This document shows positions 51,370-58,928 of a DNA stretch of 64,000 nucleotides, piece by piece. Position numbers and translations under genes: made by a program. How positions within the stretch are numbered: position 1 is the first letter of the stretch; each line of letters opens with the position of its first letter. The stretch spans positions 124,001-188,000 of the forward strand of contig CALODP010000025.1 in the NCBI GenBank assembly GCA_942492055.1, in the 5' to 3' direction. The notes beneath the pieces were generated by a model. The model saw nothing but the letters and a program-made list of their open reading frames with translations, was not told the DNA's origin and ran no database searches. Origin of the DNA: CALODP01 sp942492055 (lineage in GTDB: Bacteria; Bacteroidota; Ignavibacteria; Ignavibacteriales; Melioribacteraceae).

Positions 51370-51464
51370 CAATTCTCTCGTTAATTATCCATCCAAAAGC
51401 GGGATTAATTGCTTTCATCGTAATTATCGAAAATAAGGGAGAATTAATTACGGGGTACTGAAAA

Positions 51465-52370
51465 TTAGTAACTGGTTCGCTTTAACCTTTCCTGCGAGAT
51501 ATGTCTGACAATTTTGTTAAAACTATTCTTTTCCGGATCAGATAGTTTGGAGCCGTAGGACTGGTAAGCGAGATTTAACCATTTGTTGTTCATATTCTTA
51601 ATGGCATAGGCGAAATTAGTTCTTTCCAAGGGGATGGAAAATACCTTCTTTCCGTATGCGGCAATCGCTTTCAAGCAAACCAGATTTGGTAAATTATTGT
51701 CGTTACCGATCACTATCAAATCATCCAACATATGATCATATTGTTCACATAGCTCAATGGCTTTCTTTCCTGCGTCGAACTGATACTTTTCATATTGAGC
51801 GGTTTTGAATAGCCTGTTTCCTGAAATCTTTATCAACTCCGTCACACATCTGTCAACAGAGGTCTTGCTTTTTAACCCTCTGACATAATTGGTTTCAATC
51901 GCTATCTTTACAGCCTCTTCCAAAGATTTGGCAGCTTGTTTTCGGATATATGACCCGTCATCCGCGTTTGTGTAGATTTGAAGTAAATCTCTGTATCGTC
52001 CCTTTTGAGATAATTTCTCGATAATAAGTTCCTGTTTGGCCTTATCCTTGTTCTGATTGAATATCTCCTGAATTATCTCTCGGGATTCTTCGGTTTGCTT
52101 ATCCTGATATGCTTTCACACCTATTTTATAATAATCCGCTAATTCGCTTTCCCCGACAATCTTAATATTTTTCTCAACCAATAAGCTGAATACTTTAGAA
52201 TAATATTCTTCATCCATATTTATTCTTACAAGAAACTGATTGTCCACGTTATCCAAGGCAACTTTTTTTAGCTTTATATTCTCTTTGAATTTGCTGATTT
52301 CGGACAGAAATTCCTTGAAACCATTTATCGTTTCGCTGTTTACTATTATCGCAATCTTAATAAAGCGCAT
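51465..52370 (-). CDS. Hypothetical helical protein, paralogue of the gene at 50470 (301 aa)
   Basis: The 301-residue protein starts MRFIKIAIIVNSETINGFKEFLSEISKFK and has the same two-part structure as its neighbour: an alpha/beta N-terminus (NQFLVRINMDEEYYSKVFSLL) and a helical, HEAT-like C-terminal two-thirds (IEKLSQKGRYRDLLQIYTNADDGSYIRKQAAKSLEEAVKIAI). Conserved pairs between the paralogues include GRYRDLL/GRYEELI, the VxxCVxxLIKI/FRCVEDLLKI segment and KxMNxxWLxxxY near the C-terminus. It lies about 95 bp upstream on the same strand. Function is unknown; a scaffold or binding role is only suggested by the fold. Confidence 0.75.
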   Translation of the reverse strand: MRFIKIAIIVNSETINGFKEFLSEISKFKENIKLKKVALDNVDNQFLVRINMDEEYYSKVFSLLVEKNIKIVGESELADYYKIGVKAYQDKQTEESREIIQEIFNQNKDKAKQELIIEKLSQKGRYRDLLQIYTNADDGSYIRKQAAKSLEEAVKIAIETNYVRGLKSKTSVDRCVTELIKISGNRLFKTAQYEKYQFDAGKKAIELCEQYDHMLDDLIVIGNDNNLPNLVCLKAIAAYGKKVFSIPLERTNFAYAIKNMNNKWLNLAYQSYGSKLSDPEKNSFNKIVRHISQERLKRTSY

Positions 52371-52548
52371 CGGTAAATCCTATTACAATTGTGAGTCCCA
52401 TACAAAAATAAACATTTCCCCGATTAATGATCGAAGAAAATGGTGAAATGTTTATATATAATTAACATCTTGAAATTGTATTTCCCCCTCTTTTTTAATA
52501 CTTTTCAAGTTGATATTTTTCTTAATAACATATTTGTGAGGTTAGAGA

Positions 52549-53841
52549 ATGACTACCATAGTTGATGTGCTCGGAAGAGAGATCCTCGACTCAAGAGGAA
52601 ATCCTACTGTTGAAGTTGAAGTTTTGTTAGAATCAGGAATCGTTGGAAGAGCAGCTGTCCCAAGTGGTGCTTCCACAGGTGAACACGAAGCTGTTGAATT
52701 AAGAGACGGCGACAAAAGCAGATACTTAGGTAAAGGTGTTCTTAAGGCTGTTGATAACATTAACGAAAAAATCGCTGATGAACTTATAGATTTCGACGCT
52801 ACTGATCAGGTTGGCATTGATAATTTCCTCATTAGCTTAGACGGAACTCCTAACAAAGGTGAGTTGGGCGCTAACGCTATCTTAGGCGTTTCTCTTGCTT
52901 GCGCTAAAGCTGCTGCCGAAGCTTTGGGATTACCTTTGTACAGATATATCGGCGGTACTAACGCCAAAACTTTACCTGTTCCTATGATGAATATCTTGAA
53001 TGGTGGTAGTCATGCTGATAATACAGTTGACTTCCAGGAATTCATGGTTATGCCTCACGGAGCTGCTAATTTTGCCGAAGCTCTCAGAATGGGTACCGAA
53101 ACTTTCCACTCTTTGAAAGCAGTTTTGAAAGCTAAAGGCTTGAACACAGCTGTTGGTGACGAAGGTGGTTTCGCTCCTAACTTGAGATCTAACGAAGAAA
53201 CTATCGAAACTATCTTGGAAGCTATTACTAAAGCAGGTTACAAACCGGGCGAAGATATTAGCTTGGCATTGGACGTTGCTTCCAGCGAAATGTACGATAA
53301 AGAAAAGAAAATCTACAAGTTCTTCAAATCCGATAACTCCGAAAAAACTTCCGCTCAGATGATCGACATCTATAGCAAGTTGGTTAGCCAGTATCCTATC
53401 GTTTCTATCGAAGACGGTTTGGATGAAAACGACTGGGAAGGATGGAAAGAACTTACTAATTCTATCGGTAACAAAGTTCAGTTAGTTGGTGACGACTTAT
53501 TTGTTACTAACACCGAAAGATTGGCTCAGGGTATCGAAAAAGGTATCGCTAACTCAATCTTAATCAAAGTTAACCAGATCGGTACTCTTACAGAAACTTT
53601 AGATGCTATCGAAATGGCTAAAAAAGCCGGTTACACTAGCGTAATCAGCCACAGATCCGGTGAAACAGAAGATACTACTATCGCTGACATCGCTGTTGCT
53701 ACTAACGCTGGCCAGATCAAAACCGGTTCCGCTTCCAGAACAGATAGAATCGCTAAATACAACCAGTTGTTGAGAATCGAAGAAGAATTAGACACTACTT
53801 CAGTTTTCCCTGGTATCTCCGCGATTAACTGCAATGGCTAA
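52549..53841 (+). CDS. eno: Enolase (phosphopyruvate hydratase)
   Basis: The 430-residue enolase starts MTTIVDVLGREILDSRGNPTVEVEV. The signatures are complete: VPSGASTGEHEAVELRDGD, NILNGGSHADNTVDFQEFMVMP, catalytic Glu in VGDEGGFAPN, metal ligands in ALDVASSEMY, SIEDGLDENDWEGW and QLVGDDLFVTN, and catalytic Lys in ILIKVNQIGTLTE with SHRSGETEDT. It interconverts 2-phosphoglycerate and phosphoenolpyruvate. Codon use is strongly biased (GCT, GTT, GAA, AAA), as in highly expressed genes. A terminator follows. Confidence 0.98.
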   Translation: MTTIVDVLGREILDSRGNPTVEVEVLLESGIVGRAAVPSGASTGEHEAVELRDGDKSRYLGKGVLKAVDNINEKIADELIDFDATDQVGIDNFLISLDGTPNKGELGANAILGVSLACAKAAAEALGLPLYRYIGGTNAKTLPVPMMNILNGGSHADNTVDFQEFMVMPHGAANFAEALRMGTETFHSLKAVLKAKGLNTAVGDEGGFAPNLRSNEETIETILEAITKAGYKPGEDISLALDVASSEMYDKEKKIYKFFKSDNSEKTSAQMIDIYSKLVSQYPIVSIEDGLDENDWEGWKELTNSIGNKVQLVGDDLFVTNTERLAQGIEKGIANSILIKVNQIGTLTETLDAIEMAKKAGYTSVISHRSGETEDTTIADIAVATNAGQIKTGSASRTDRIAKYNQLLRIEEELDTTSVFPGISAINCNG

Positions 53842-53878
53842 ACTGGTAAGTCTAAATATAGACCTATTATAAATTACG

Positions 53879-53910
53879 AAGCGTCCGTCTTTACGGGCGC
53901 TTTTTATTTT
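53879..53910 (+). terminator. Terminator after enolase
   Basis: GCGTCCGT / ACGGGCGC hairpin (with one G-U pair) is followed by TTTTTATTTTT. Confidence 0.85.
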
Positions 53911-53930
53911 TAAATCATCCAGAGGTAGTT

Positions 53931-55313
53931 ATGGCTAAACATACTCTTCAATCGATCAACAAACTCATCAAAGAAAAAAATATTGAGATGATCGATTTGA
54001 AATGTATTGACCTTATTGGCAGGCTGCATCACATTTCCCTTCCTATTCATGATAATATCATCGAAAAGCTACTTAAAGAGGGGGTCGGTTTCGACGGTTC
54101 AAGTTTCGGATTCAGAAAAGTTGAAAATAGCGACATGATTATGATTCCCGATCTAGACACCGCGGTTATCGATCCTTTCAGAGAGACCTCCACTCTCAGC
54201 TTTTATTCTCATATTGTTTTAACAGACGAAAAACATACTCCATTTTCCCAGGACGGAAGATATTTGGCTAAACAGGCCGAAGGACTTCTAAAAGATATTA
54301 CCGGTGCCGATAAATCTCTTTGGGGACCCGAATTCGAATTTTATATCTTCTCCGATGTGGATTATGATACTCGTACTTCTACTTCTTACTACGAAGTTTT
54401 TCACGAAGAAGAATTTTTCCAGCGCGCTTATCACGCCGCTAATCCGTTCGATTTGTATGATGATTTCAGAGACGAAGCATGTAAGCTGTTCAAGCATTTT
54501 GGTATCGATGTAAAATATCACCACCACGAAGTAGGGGAAAGAGGCCAACAAGAAATTGAAACCTATTTCAGCGATCTACTTGCTACCGGTGATAATATTA
54601 TTACGGCTAAGTATATCCTTTTCAATCTGGCAAAGATGCGTGACCTTCATGTTACCTTTATGCCTAAACCGATGTACCAACAAGCCGGTAACGGTATGCA
54701 CCTCCATATGTTCCTTACAAAACTTGGGAAGAACGCTTTCTACAAGAAAGGAGAGTATGGTAACATTAACGAACTCGGAAGATTCTTTATCGGTGGTATG
54801 TTAAAGCACGCGAGAGCACTTAGCGCTTTTACAAATCCAAGTACAAATTCCTACAAACGTCTTGTGCCCGGTTACGAAGCTCCGGTTGCTATTACCTACG
54901 GACAAGGAAACCGCGCTTCGGCTATCAGAATTCCGAAGTATATTTCCAATCCGGACGAAACCCGCTTCGAGTATCGTCCGCCTGATGCCACGGCTAATCC
55001 TTATCTATGCATGACAGCAATGCTTCTTGCCGGAATTGATGGCGTCTTGAACAAAATCGATCCTATTAAAGAAGGATTCGGCCCTTACGACAAGAGCCTG
55101 CAGGACGAATCGATAAGAGATCAAATAGAGTTCCTTCCAAGGCATCTCGAAGACGCTCTTACCGCTTTGAAAGAGGATAATGAATTCCTGAAACATGGTA
55201 ATATTTTTACCGACGAATTGATTAATCAGTGGATTGCTACCAAAGAAAAAGAGATTAAATCGTTGGAAACCATGCCACATCCTTTCGAATATAAAATGTA
55301 TTTTACATTATAG
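53931..55313 (+). CDS. glnA: Glutamine synthetase, type I
   Basis: The 460-residue type I glutamine synthetase has family blocks in order: FDGSSFGFRKVENSDMIMIPD, GPEFEFYIF (metal-binding Glu), HHHEVGERGQQEIE, GNGMHLHMFLTK with the conserved histidine, NPSTNSYKRLVPGYEAPV, and FEYRPPDATANPYLCMTAMLLAG. It makes glutamine from glutamate, ammonia and ATP. AGGTAG-type ribosome site precedes the start. It lies about 90 bp after enolase but behind that gene's terminator, so it is likely a separate transcript. Confidence 0.96.
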   Translation: MAKHTLQSINKLIKEKNIEMIDLKCIDLIGRLHHISLPIHDNIIEKLLKEGVGFDGSSFGFRKVENSDMIMIPDLDTAVIDPFRETSTLSFYSHIVLTDEKHTPFSQDGRYLAKQAEGLLKDITGADKSLWGPEFEFYIFSDVDYDTRTSTSYYEVFHEEEFFQRAYHAANPFDLYDDFRDEACKLFKHFGIDVKYHHHEVGERGQQEIETYFSDLLATGDNIITAKYILFNLAKMRDLHVTFMPKPMYQQAGNGMHLHMFLTKLGKNAFYKKGEYGNINELGRFFIGGMLKHARALSAFTNPSTNSYKRLVPGYEAPVAITYGQGNRASAIRIPKYISNPDETRFEYRPPDATANPYLCMTAMLLAGIDGVLNKIDPIKEGFGPYDKSLQDESIRDQIEFLPRHLEDALTALKEDNEFLKHGNIFTDELINQWIATKEKEIKSLETMPHPFEYKMYFTL

Positions 55314-55320
55314 ATTCATT

Positions 55321-55350
55321 AGGTCGGCTTTTGCCGGCCTTTTTTATTTT
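55321..55350 (+). terminator. Terminator after glnA
   Basis: AGGTCGGC / GCCGGCCT (55321-55328 with 55333-55340) is followed by TTTTTATTTT. Confidence 0.92.
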
Positions 55351-55455
55351 GAATATGTTTTGTTTTAGGAATACTTTGAAGCATAGTGAAGTTTCCAAAT
55401 CATAGAAATGGAGTTGATGAGATTGATTTGGAGATTCTTCATGATTTATTTGTGA

Positions 55456-55776
55456 TGCAAAATCATATTCTTGAGATGCAAAATGATTTTTGAGCAATGC
55501 AAAATCATATTCTTGAGATGCAAAATGATTTTTGAGCAATGCAAAATCATATTCTTGAGATGCAAGATGACTTTTGAGGGATGCAAAATCATATTCTTGA
55601 GGTGCAAAATGATTTTTGAGCAATGCAAAATCATATTCTTGAGGTGCAAGATGACTTTTGAGCGATGCAAAATCATATTCTTGAGATGCAAAATCATATT
55701 CTTGAGATGCAAGATGACTTTTGAGCAATGCAAAGTCATATTGTTGAGGTGCAAAATGATTTGGGAGTGATGCAAA
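55456..55776. repeat. 21-bp phased motif array F (sixteen TGCAAA units)
   Basis: TGCAAA (TGCAAG in three units) begins every 21 bp at 55456, 55477, 55498, 55519, 55540, 55561, 55582, 55603, 55624, 55645, 55666, 55687, 55708, 55729, 55750 and 55771. Two unit types alternate for most of the length: one with ATCATATTCTTGAG after the motif and one with ATGATTTTTGAG or ATGACTTTTGAG. No clear opposite-strand half was found upstream, where only degenerate TTTCCA/TTTGGA traces occur (55392, 55427). It fills the gap between convergent genes. Open heptad frames exist on both strands but no ribosome site supports them. Confidence 0.9.
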
Positions 55777-55831
55777 GTCGGTTTTGTTCGAAGAAGTGTG
55801 TCAATTTGTTACGGTAATATGGATTCGCGAA

Positions 55832-56356
55832 TTATTTTTCAAATTGAGCCACTATTTCACGATAGATATCAAAATCGGACCGGCTAAAGCAAACCAATTC
55901 GATTTTCCCCGGAGATGAATTCTCTTTGAGAAAGTCCCCGATAGCCTTCAAAGCTATTCCGCAAGCTCTTTCGAAAGGGAAACGGTATACTCCGGTACTA
56001 ATAGATGGGAATGCGATACTATTAGCGCCATATTCTTTGGCCAACCGCAAAGAGGAATTGTAACATCCGTATAATAAATTATCTTCGTTTTGTTTTCCTC
56101 CGTGCCAAACCGGTCCGACGGTGTGTATTACATATTTGGCCGGAAGATTGTAGCCTTTCGTAATTTTGGAATCTCCGGTTGCGCATCCCTTTAATGATCT
56201 GCATTCTTCAAGGAGTTCCGGTCCCGCGGCTCTGTGAATAGCTCCGTCGACCCCTCCGCCTCCTAAGAGGGAAGTGTTTGCGGCATTTACTATCGCGTCA
56301 ACATTTCGCTTGGTTATATCTCCTTGAACAACGGTAACTATCTCTTTTATCGTCAT
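55832..56356 (-). CDS. Macro-domain protein (O-acetyl-ADP-ribose deacetylase type)
   Basis: The 174-residue single macro domain has VVQGDITKRNVDAIVNAANTSLLGGGGVDGAIHRAAGPELLEECR, GDSKITKGYNLPAKYVIHTVGPVW and AFPSISTGVYRFPFERACGIAL, all classic ADP-ribose-binding motifs of the YmdB/MacroD type. The ANT and GGGGVDGAIH catalytic positions are kept. It hydrolyses O-acetyl-ADP-ribose or removes ADP-ribose from proteins. It lies 2 bp downstream of the cupin gene and is probably coupled to it. Confidence 0.94.
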   Translation of the reverse strand: MTIKEIVTVVQGDITKRNVDAIVNAANTSLLGGGGVDGAIHRAAGPELLEECRSLKGCATGDSKITKGYNLPAKYVIHTVGPVWHGGKQNEDNLLYGCYNSSLRLAKEYGANSIAFPSISTGVYRFPFERACGIALKAIGDFLKENSSPGKIELVCFSRSDFDIYREIVAQFEK

Positions 56357-56358
56357 TG

Positions 56359-56859
56359 CTATCCTCTTGTAAATTCCTTTAATAATTTGCTATGTTGCGG
56401 AAAGAGTTCGCTAAGTTTTTCGAAGGATGCCATTTCGAAGTCGGAGAAATCGAATCCCGGATAAACCGCGCATCCGACAAGAGAAAAGGAGGATTTATTA
56501 ACCGGATGAGCCGCAAACCATATTCCTTTCGGAATAATAATTTGGGGTTCTTCGCCGTTAAAGAGATCGGTTCCCAAAAGAATATTTCGGTATTCTCCGG
56601 AAGGATAAATCAAATGGAGAGAAATAGGGGAGCCGTCGTAAAAGTGCCAGATCTCATCCGATTTGAGTCTGTGAAAAGCGGAAAAGTCGTTCCCTTCCAA
56701 GAGATAATATATAGAAGTACCGAAAGCTCGTTCCCCGGCGAATCTTTCCGGTAATGCTTCCGTGGAGATTACCTCCTCCGATCTGTAAGTCTCTTTGAAA
56801 TATCCACCCTCAGGATGGGGAAGAAGATTAAGCTTGTTTACGTAGTCTTGTGTAGTCAT
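56359..56859 (-). CDS. Cupin-fold DUF985 protein
   Basis: The 166-residue protein shows the DUF985 signature LNLLPHPEGGYFKETYRS, then TSIYYLLEGNDFSAFHRLKSDEIWHFYDGSPI and PKGIWFAAHPVNKSSFSLVGCAVYPGFDFSDFEMAS. It is a small double-stranded beta-helix. The reaction is not established; related proteins bind metals or sugar-like ligands. It is the first gene of a two-gene unit with the macro-domain protein. Confidence 0.9.
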   Translation of the reverse strand: MTTQDYVNKLNLLPHPEGGYFKETYRSEEVISTEALPERFAGERAFGTSIYYLLEGNDFSAFHRLKSDEIWHFYDGSPISLHLIYPSGEYRNILLGTDLFNGEEPQIIIPKGIWFAAHPVNKSSFSLVGCAVYPGFDFSDFEMASFEKLSELFPQHSKLLKEFTRG

Positions 56860-56945
56860 AGTTATTCCCCGATTATAGTAATGAATAAAAATAGTAAAAA
56901 AAGGGGAGAATACTCCGCGCTTAATAGGAACGCGGAGTAAAAAAA

Positions 56946-57350
56946 TTATAGATAGCTTTCAACGTGTAGTTTATCGAACTTTCCGTTATTCAAAAAGGAT
57001 TTGATTTGTGAAGAAAACCATTCCTCGTGAAGTCCGTTTGCCGAAGCGGTGGATTTCAGATATGATAATTCGTCCGGATTAATATCATCGTCGCTGAAAG
57101 CGAGATTCAATCCGTCCTTAATAAAACTTTCCGCAAAAGGGACATGTGAAAACTCCGGCGCGGTTTCGTTTATATATTCATTCTCAAGCAATTCGTCAAT
57201 TGCGGTAGAGACAAATCGTTTATCGAATCCTAATTTGTCACCTAACTTATTTAATAATTCTCTTTCGTTATTTTCTATCTTGTTATCTTTTCCTATTAGG
57301 AGCAACATCCCACGGAGGTAATTGCTCCTGTCCTTTAAGTCTAATTTCAC
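56946..57350 (-). CDS. Small helical protein, TerB-like fold (134 aa)
   Basis: The protein reads MKLDLKDRSNYLRGMLLLIGKDNKIENNERELLNKLGDKLGFDKRFVSTAIDELLENEYI, with an acidic DDDINPDELSYLKSTASANGL later. This pattern of helices around acidic turns is like TerB/DjlA-type domains, but the match is loose. No signal peptide or membrane helix is present. Function is unknown. It is transcribed divergently from the gene at 57627. Confidence 0.65.
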   Translation of the reverse strand: MKLDLKDRSNYLRGMLLLIGKDNKIENNERELLNKLGDKLGFDKRFVSTAIDELLENEYINETAPEFSHVPFAESFIKDGLNLAFSDDDINPDELSYLKSTASANGLHEEWFSSQIKSFLNNGKFDKLHVESYL

Positions 57351-57626
57351 TAGTTAGTCCTCATCTTCTTAAGAGATCACAAACATAAATAAAAAAAAGC
57401 TACTCTTCTACGGAATTTATTCTACATGTTATTTTCGAATGTGAAACAAATATATTAAATTCCAATTCGAAATAGAGAGTTATACTGTATCAAAATAGAA
57501 TATGTTTCTTATTATGATACAGTATTGTGAGATTTGTCACACCTTTATTCCCACAAAAAGGCGTTATTTCGTTTGGCATTACTTTTGGCTTATAAAAGCT
57601 AAGTATAATATCCCAAAGGTTAATAA
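57351..57626. promoter_or_regulatory. Divergent regulatory region with an 11-bp inverted repeat and a CRP/FNR-type site
   Basis: A perfect inverted repeat ATACTGTATCA (57482-57492) / TGATACAGTAT (57515-57525) is followed directly by TGTGA-N6-TCACA (57526-57541), the consensus core of CRP/FNR-family sites. A TATAAT box lies at 57604-57609, and AAAGG at about 57614 precedes the ATG at 57627. The CRP-like site would be centred about 80 bp upstream of the inferred transcription start. Which regulator binds is unknown. Confidence 0.5.
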
Positions 57627-58070
57627 ATGGAATTGATTTCGATAATATATGTCTTGCTAAAATATAGTGCTGCGGTGTTGGCGGTAGTTCTTCTATTCTC
57701 TTACATTCTTTCAAAGATGAGGAATGGTAAGCGGGAGGATAGAGTAGTGAGGAATAATCTTCCGGTACAGAGACCCAATTATGCCTATGCTTCGGTGAAT
57801 CCTGAGTCCTATAATAGGAGACCGGTTTCAAGAGAGTATCATACTGAGCCATATCAGACGAGAGAAGTAAAGGAGATTCGCTTGGTACGAGGGATAAATA
57901 ATCCTGAGAGCGAAAGAAAAATGCAAATTCGTCAGCAAGAGACAAAAAACAGAGCGGTTAATTCAGCTCCGAGATATACAATAGTTAATGAAATGTATAG
58001 AGAGGAAGAAGAATATTCAAGAGTTCCTTCTAACGAATATTACAAGGCTACGCTGACAAGATCAGCCTAA
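57627..58070 (+). CDS. Hypothetical membrane-anchored protein (147 aa)
   Basis: The N-terminus is one membrane helix (ISIIYVLLKYSAAVLAVVLLFSYILSKM). A basic, arginine- and tyrosine-rich soluble region follows without recognisable domains (RRPVSREYHTEPYQTREVKEIRLVRG). It has an upstream TATAAT, AAAGG ribosome site and a strong downstream terminator, which favour it over an antisense frame at 57490-57945. Function is not recognised; the soluble part is probably cytoplasmic and may be disordered. Confidence 0.6.
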   Translation: MELISIIYVLLKYSAAVLAVVLLFSYILSKMRNGKREDRVVRNNLPVQRPNYAYASVNPESYNRRPVSREYHTEPYQTREVKEIRLVRGINNPESERKMQIRQQETKNRAVNSAPRYTIVNEMYREEEEYSRVPSNEYYKATLTRSA

Positions 58071-58093
58071 AACCATATAATAATTGAGTTTTA

Positions 58094-58129
58094 AGGCCGA
58101 GTTTTTTTATAAAGCTCGGCTTTTTTTTT
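58094..58129 (+). terminator. Terminator after the 57627 gene
   Basis: GCCGAG / CTCGGC hairpin, with an A/T extension around the loop, is followed by nine T residues. Confidence 0.85.
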
Positions 58130-58194
58130 CTCCTTTGGAAACATTTTCGAATTAAAGTTTTATATTTACACCCAAAACTAACAGGAGCTATCAT

Positions 58195-58893
58195 ATGAAT
58201 AGTAATAATATGGATCATACGTTGCTTGAAGAACGATTACAGAGCTCACAAGAAGATCTATGGAGAGTTTTTCGAATCATGGCTGAATTCGTAGAAGGAT
58301 TCGAAAAAATGGGAACGATAAAACCGAGTGTAGCGGTCTTCGGATCCGCAAGAACATCACCAGATAATAAATATTACAAGCTAACCGAAGAAGTATCGAA
58401 AGAAATTGTAAAGAAAGGTTACGGTATCATTACCGGAGGTGGCCCGGGCATAATGGAAGCCGCAAATAAAGGAGCCAGGGAAGCCGGTGGAAGTTCAGCC
58501 GGAGTAAATATCGAGTTGCCGCACGAGCAATCTTCCAATCCTTATATCGATTACGACAAATTACTGACCTTCAGATATTTCTTTGTCAGAAAGTTGATGT
58601 TCTTTAAGTATGCTCAGGGCTATGTTTTAATGCCAGGTGGTTTCGGAACCATAGATGAGGCTTTTGAGGTGCTGACCTTGATACAGACCGGAAAGACATC
58701 TCGATTCCCGGTTGTGTTAATGGGTAAAGATTATTGGCAGTCGTTACTCGATTGGGTAATCGAAAAGCAGTTGAAGGGGAAATATATCAATGAAGAGGAT
58801 ATGAATCTCTTTTCCTTAACGGATGATCCCAAAGAAGCCGCGAATATTATTGCAGAGTTTCATAAAGGGAAGAAACATACACCAAACTTTTAG
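58195..58893 (+). CDS. LOG-family (TIGR00730-type) Rossmann-fold protein
   Basis: The 232-residue protein has the LOG-family motifs VAVFGSARTSPDNKYYKL, YGIITGGGPGIMEAANKGAREAGG, and the diagnostic PGGFGTIDEAFEVLTLIQTGK, with FRYFFVRKLMFFKYAQGYVLMPGG before it. Enzymes of this family cleave nucleoside 5'-monophosphates such as cytokinin riboside phosphates or AMP to base and ribose 5-phosphate. AGGAG precedes the start. It is monocistronic. Confidence 0.92.
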   Translation: MNSNNMDHTLLEERLQSSQEDLWRVFRIMAEFVEGFEKMGTIKPSVAVFGSARTSPDNKYYKLTEEVSKEIVKKGYGIITGGGPGIMEAANKGAREAGGSSAGVNIELPHEQSSNPYIDYDKLLTFRYFFVRKLMFFKYAQGYVLMPGGFGTIDEAFEVLTLIQTGKTSRFPVVLMGKDYWQSLLDWVIEKQLKGKYINEEDMNLFSLTDDPKEAANIIAEFHKGKKHTPNF

Positions 58894-58898
58894 ATTAA

Positions 58899-58928
58899 TA
58901 AAGAGCGGATTTAATCCGCTCTTTTCAT
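58899..58928. terminator. Bidirectional terminator
   Basis: AGAGCGGA / TCCGCTCT hairpin with an ATTTAA-type loop, followed by TTTCATTT, lies between convergent genes. Confidence 0.85.

Noticed and set aside
55303..55775. Open frames on both strands in array F
   Set aside because: Same reason; one of them also runs through the glnA terminator.
57490..57945. 151-codon minus-strand frame overlapping the 57627 gene
   Set aside because: The plus-strand gene has a membrane helix, promoter-like box, ribosome site and terminator; the antisense frame has none.
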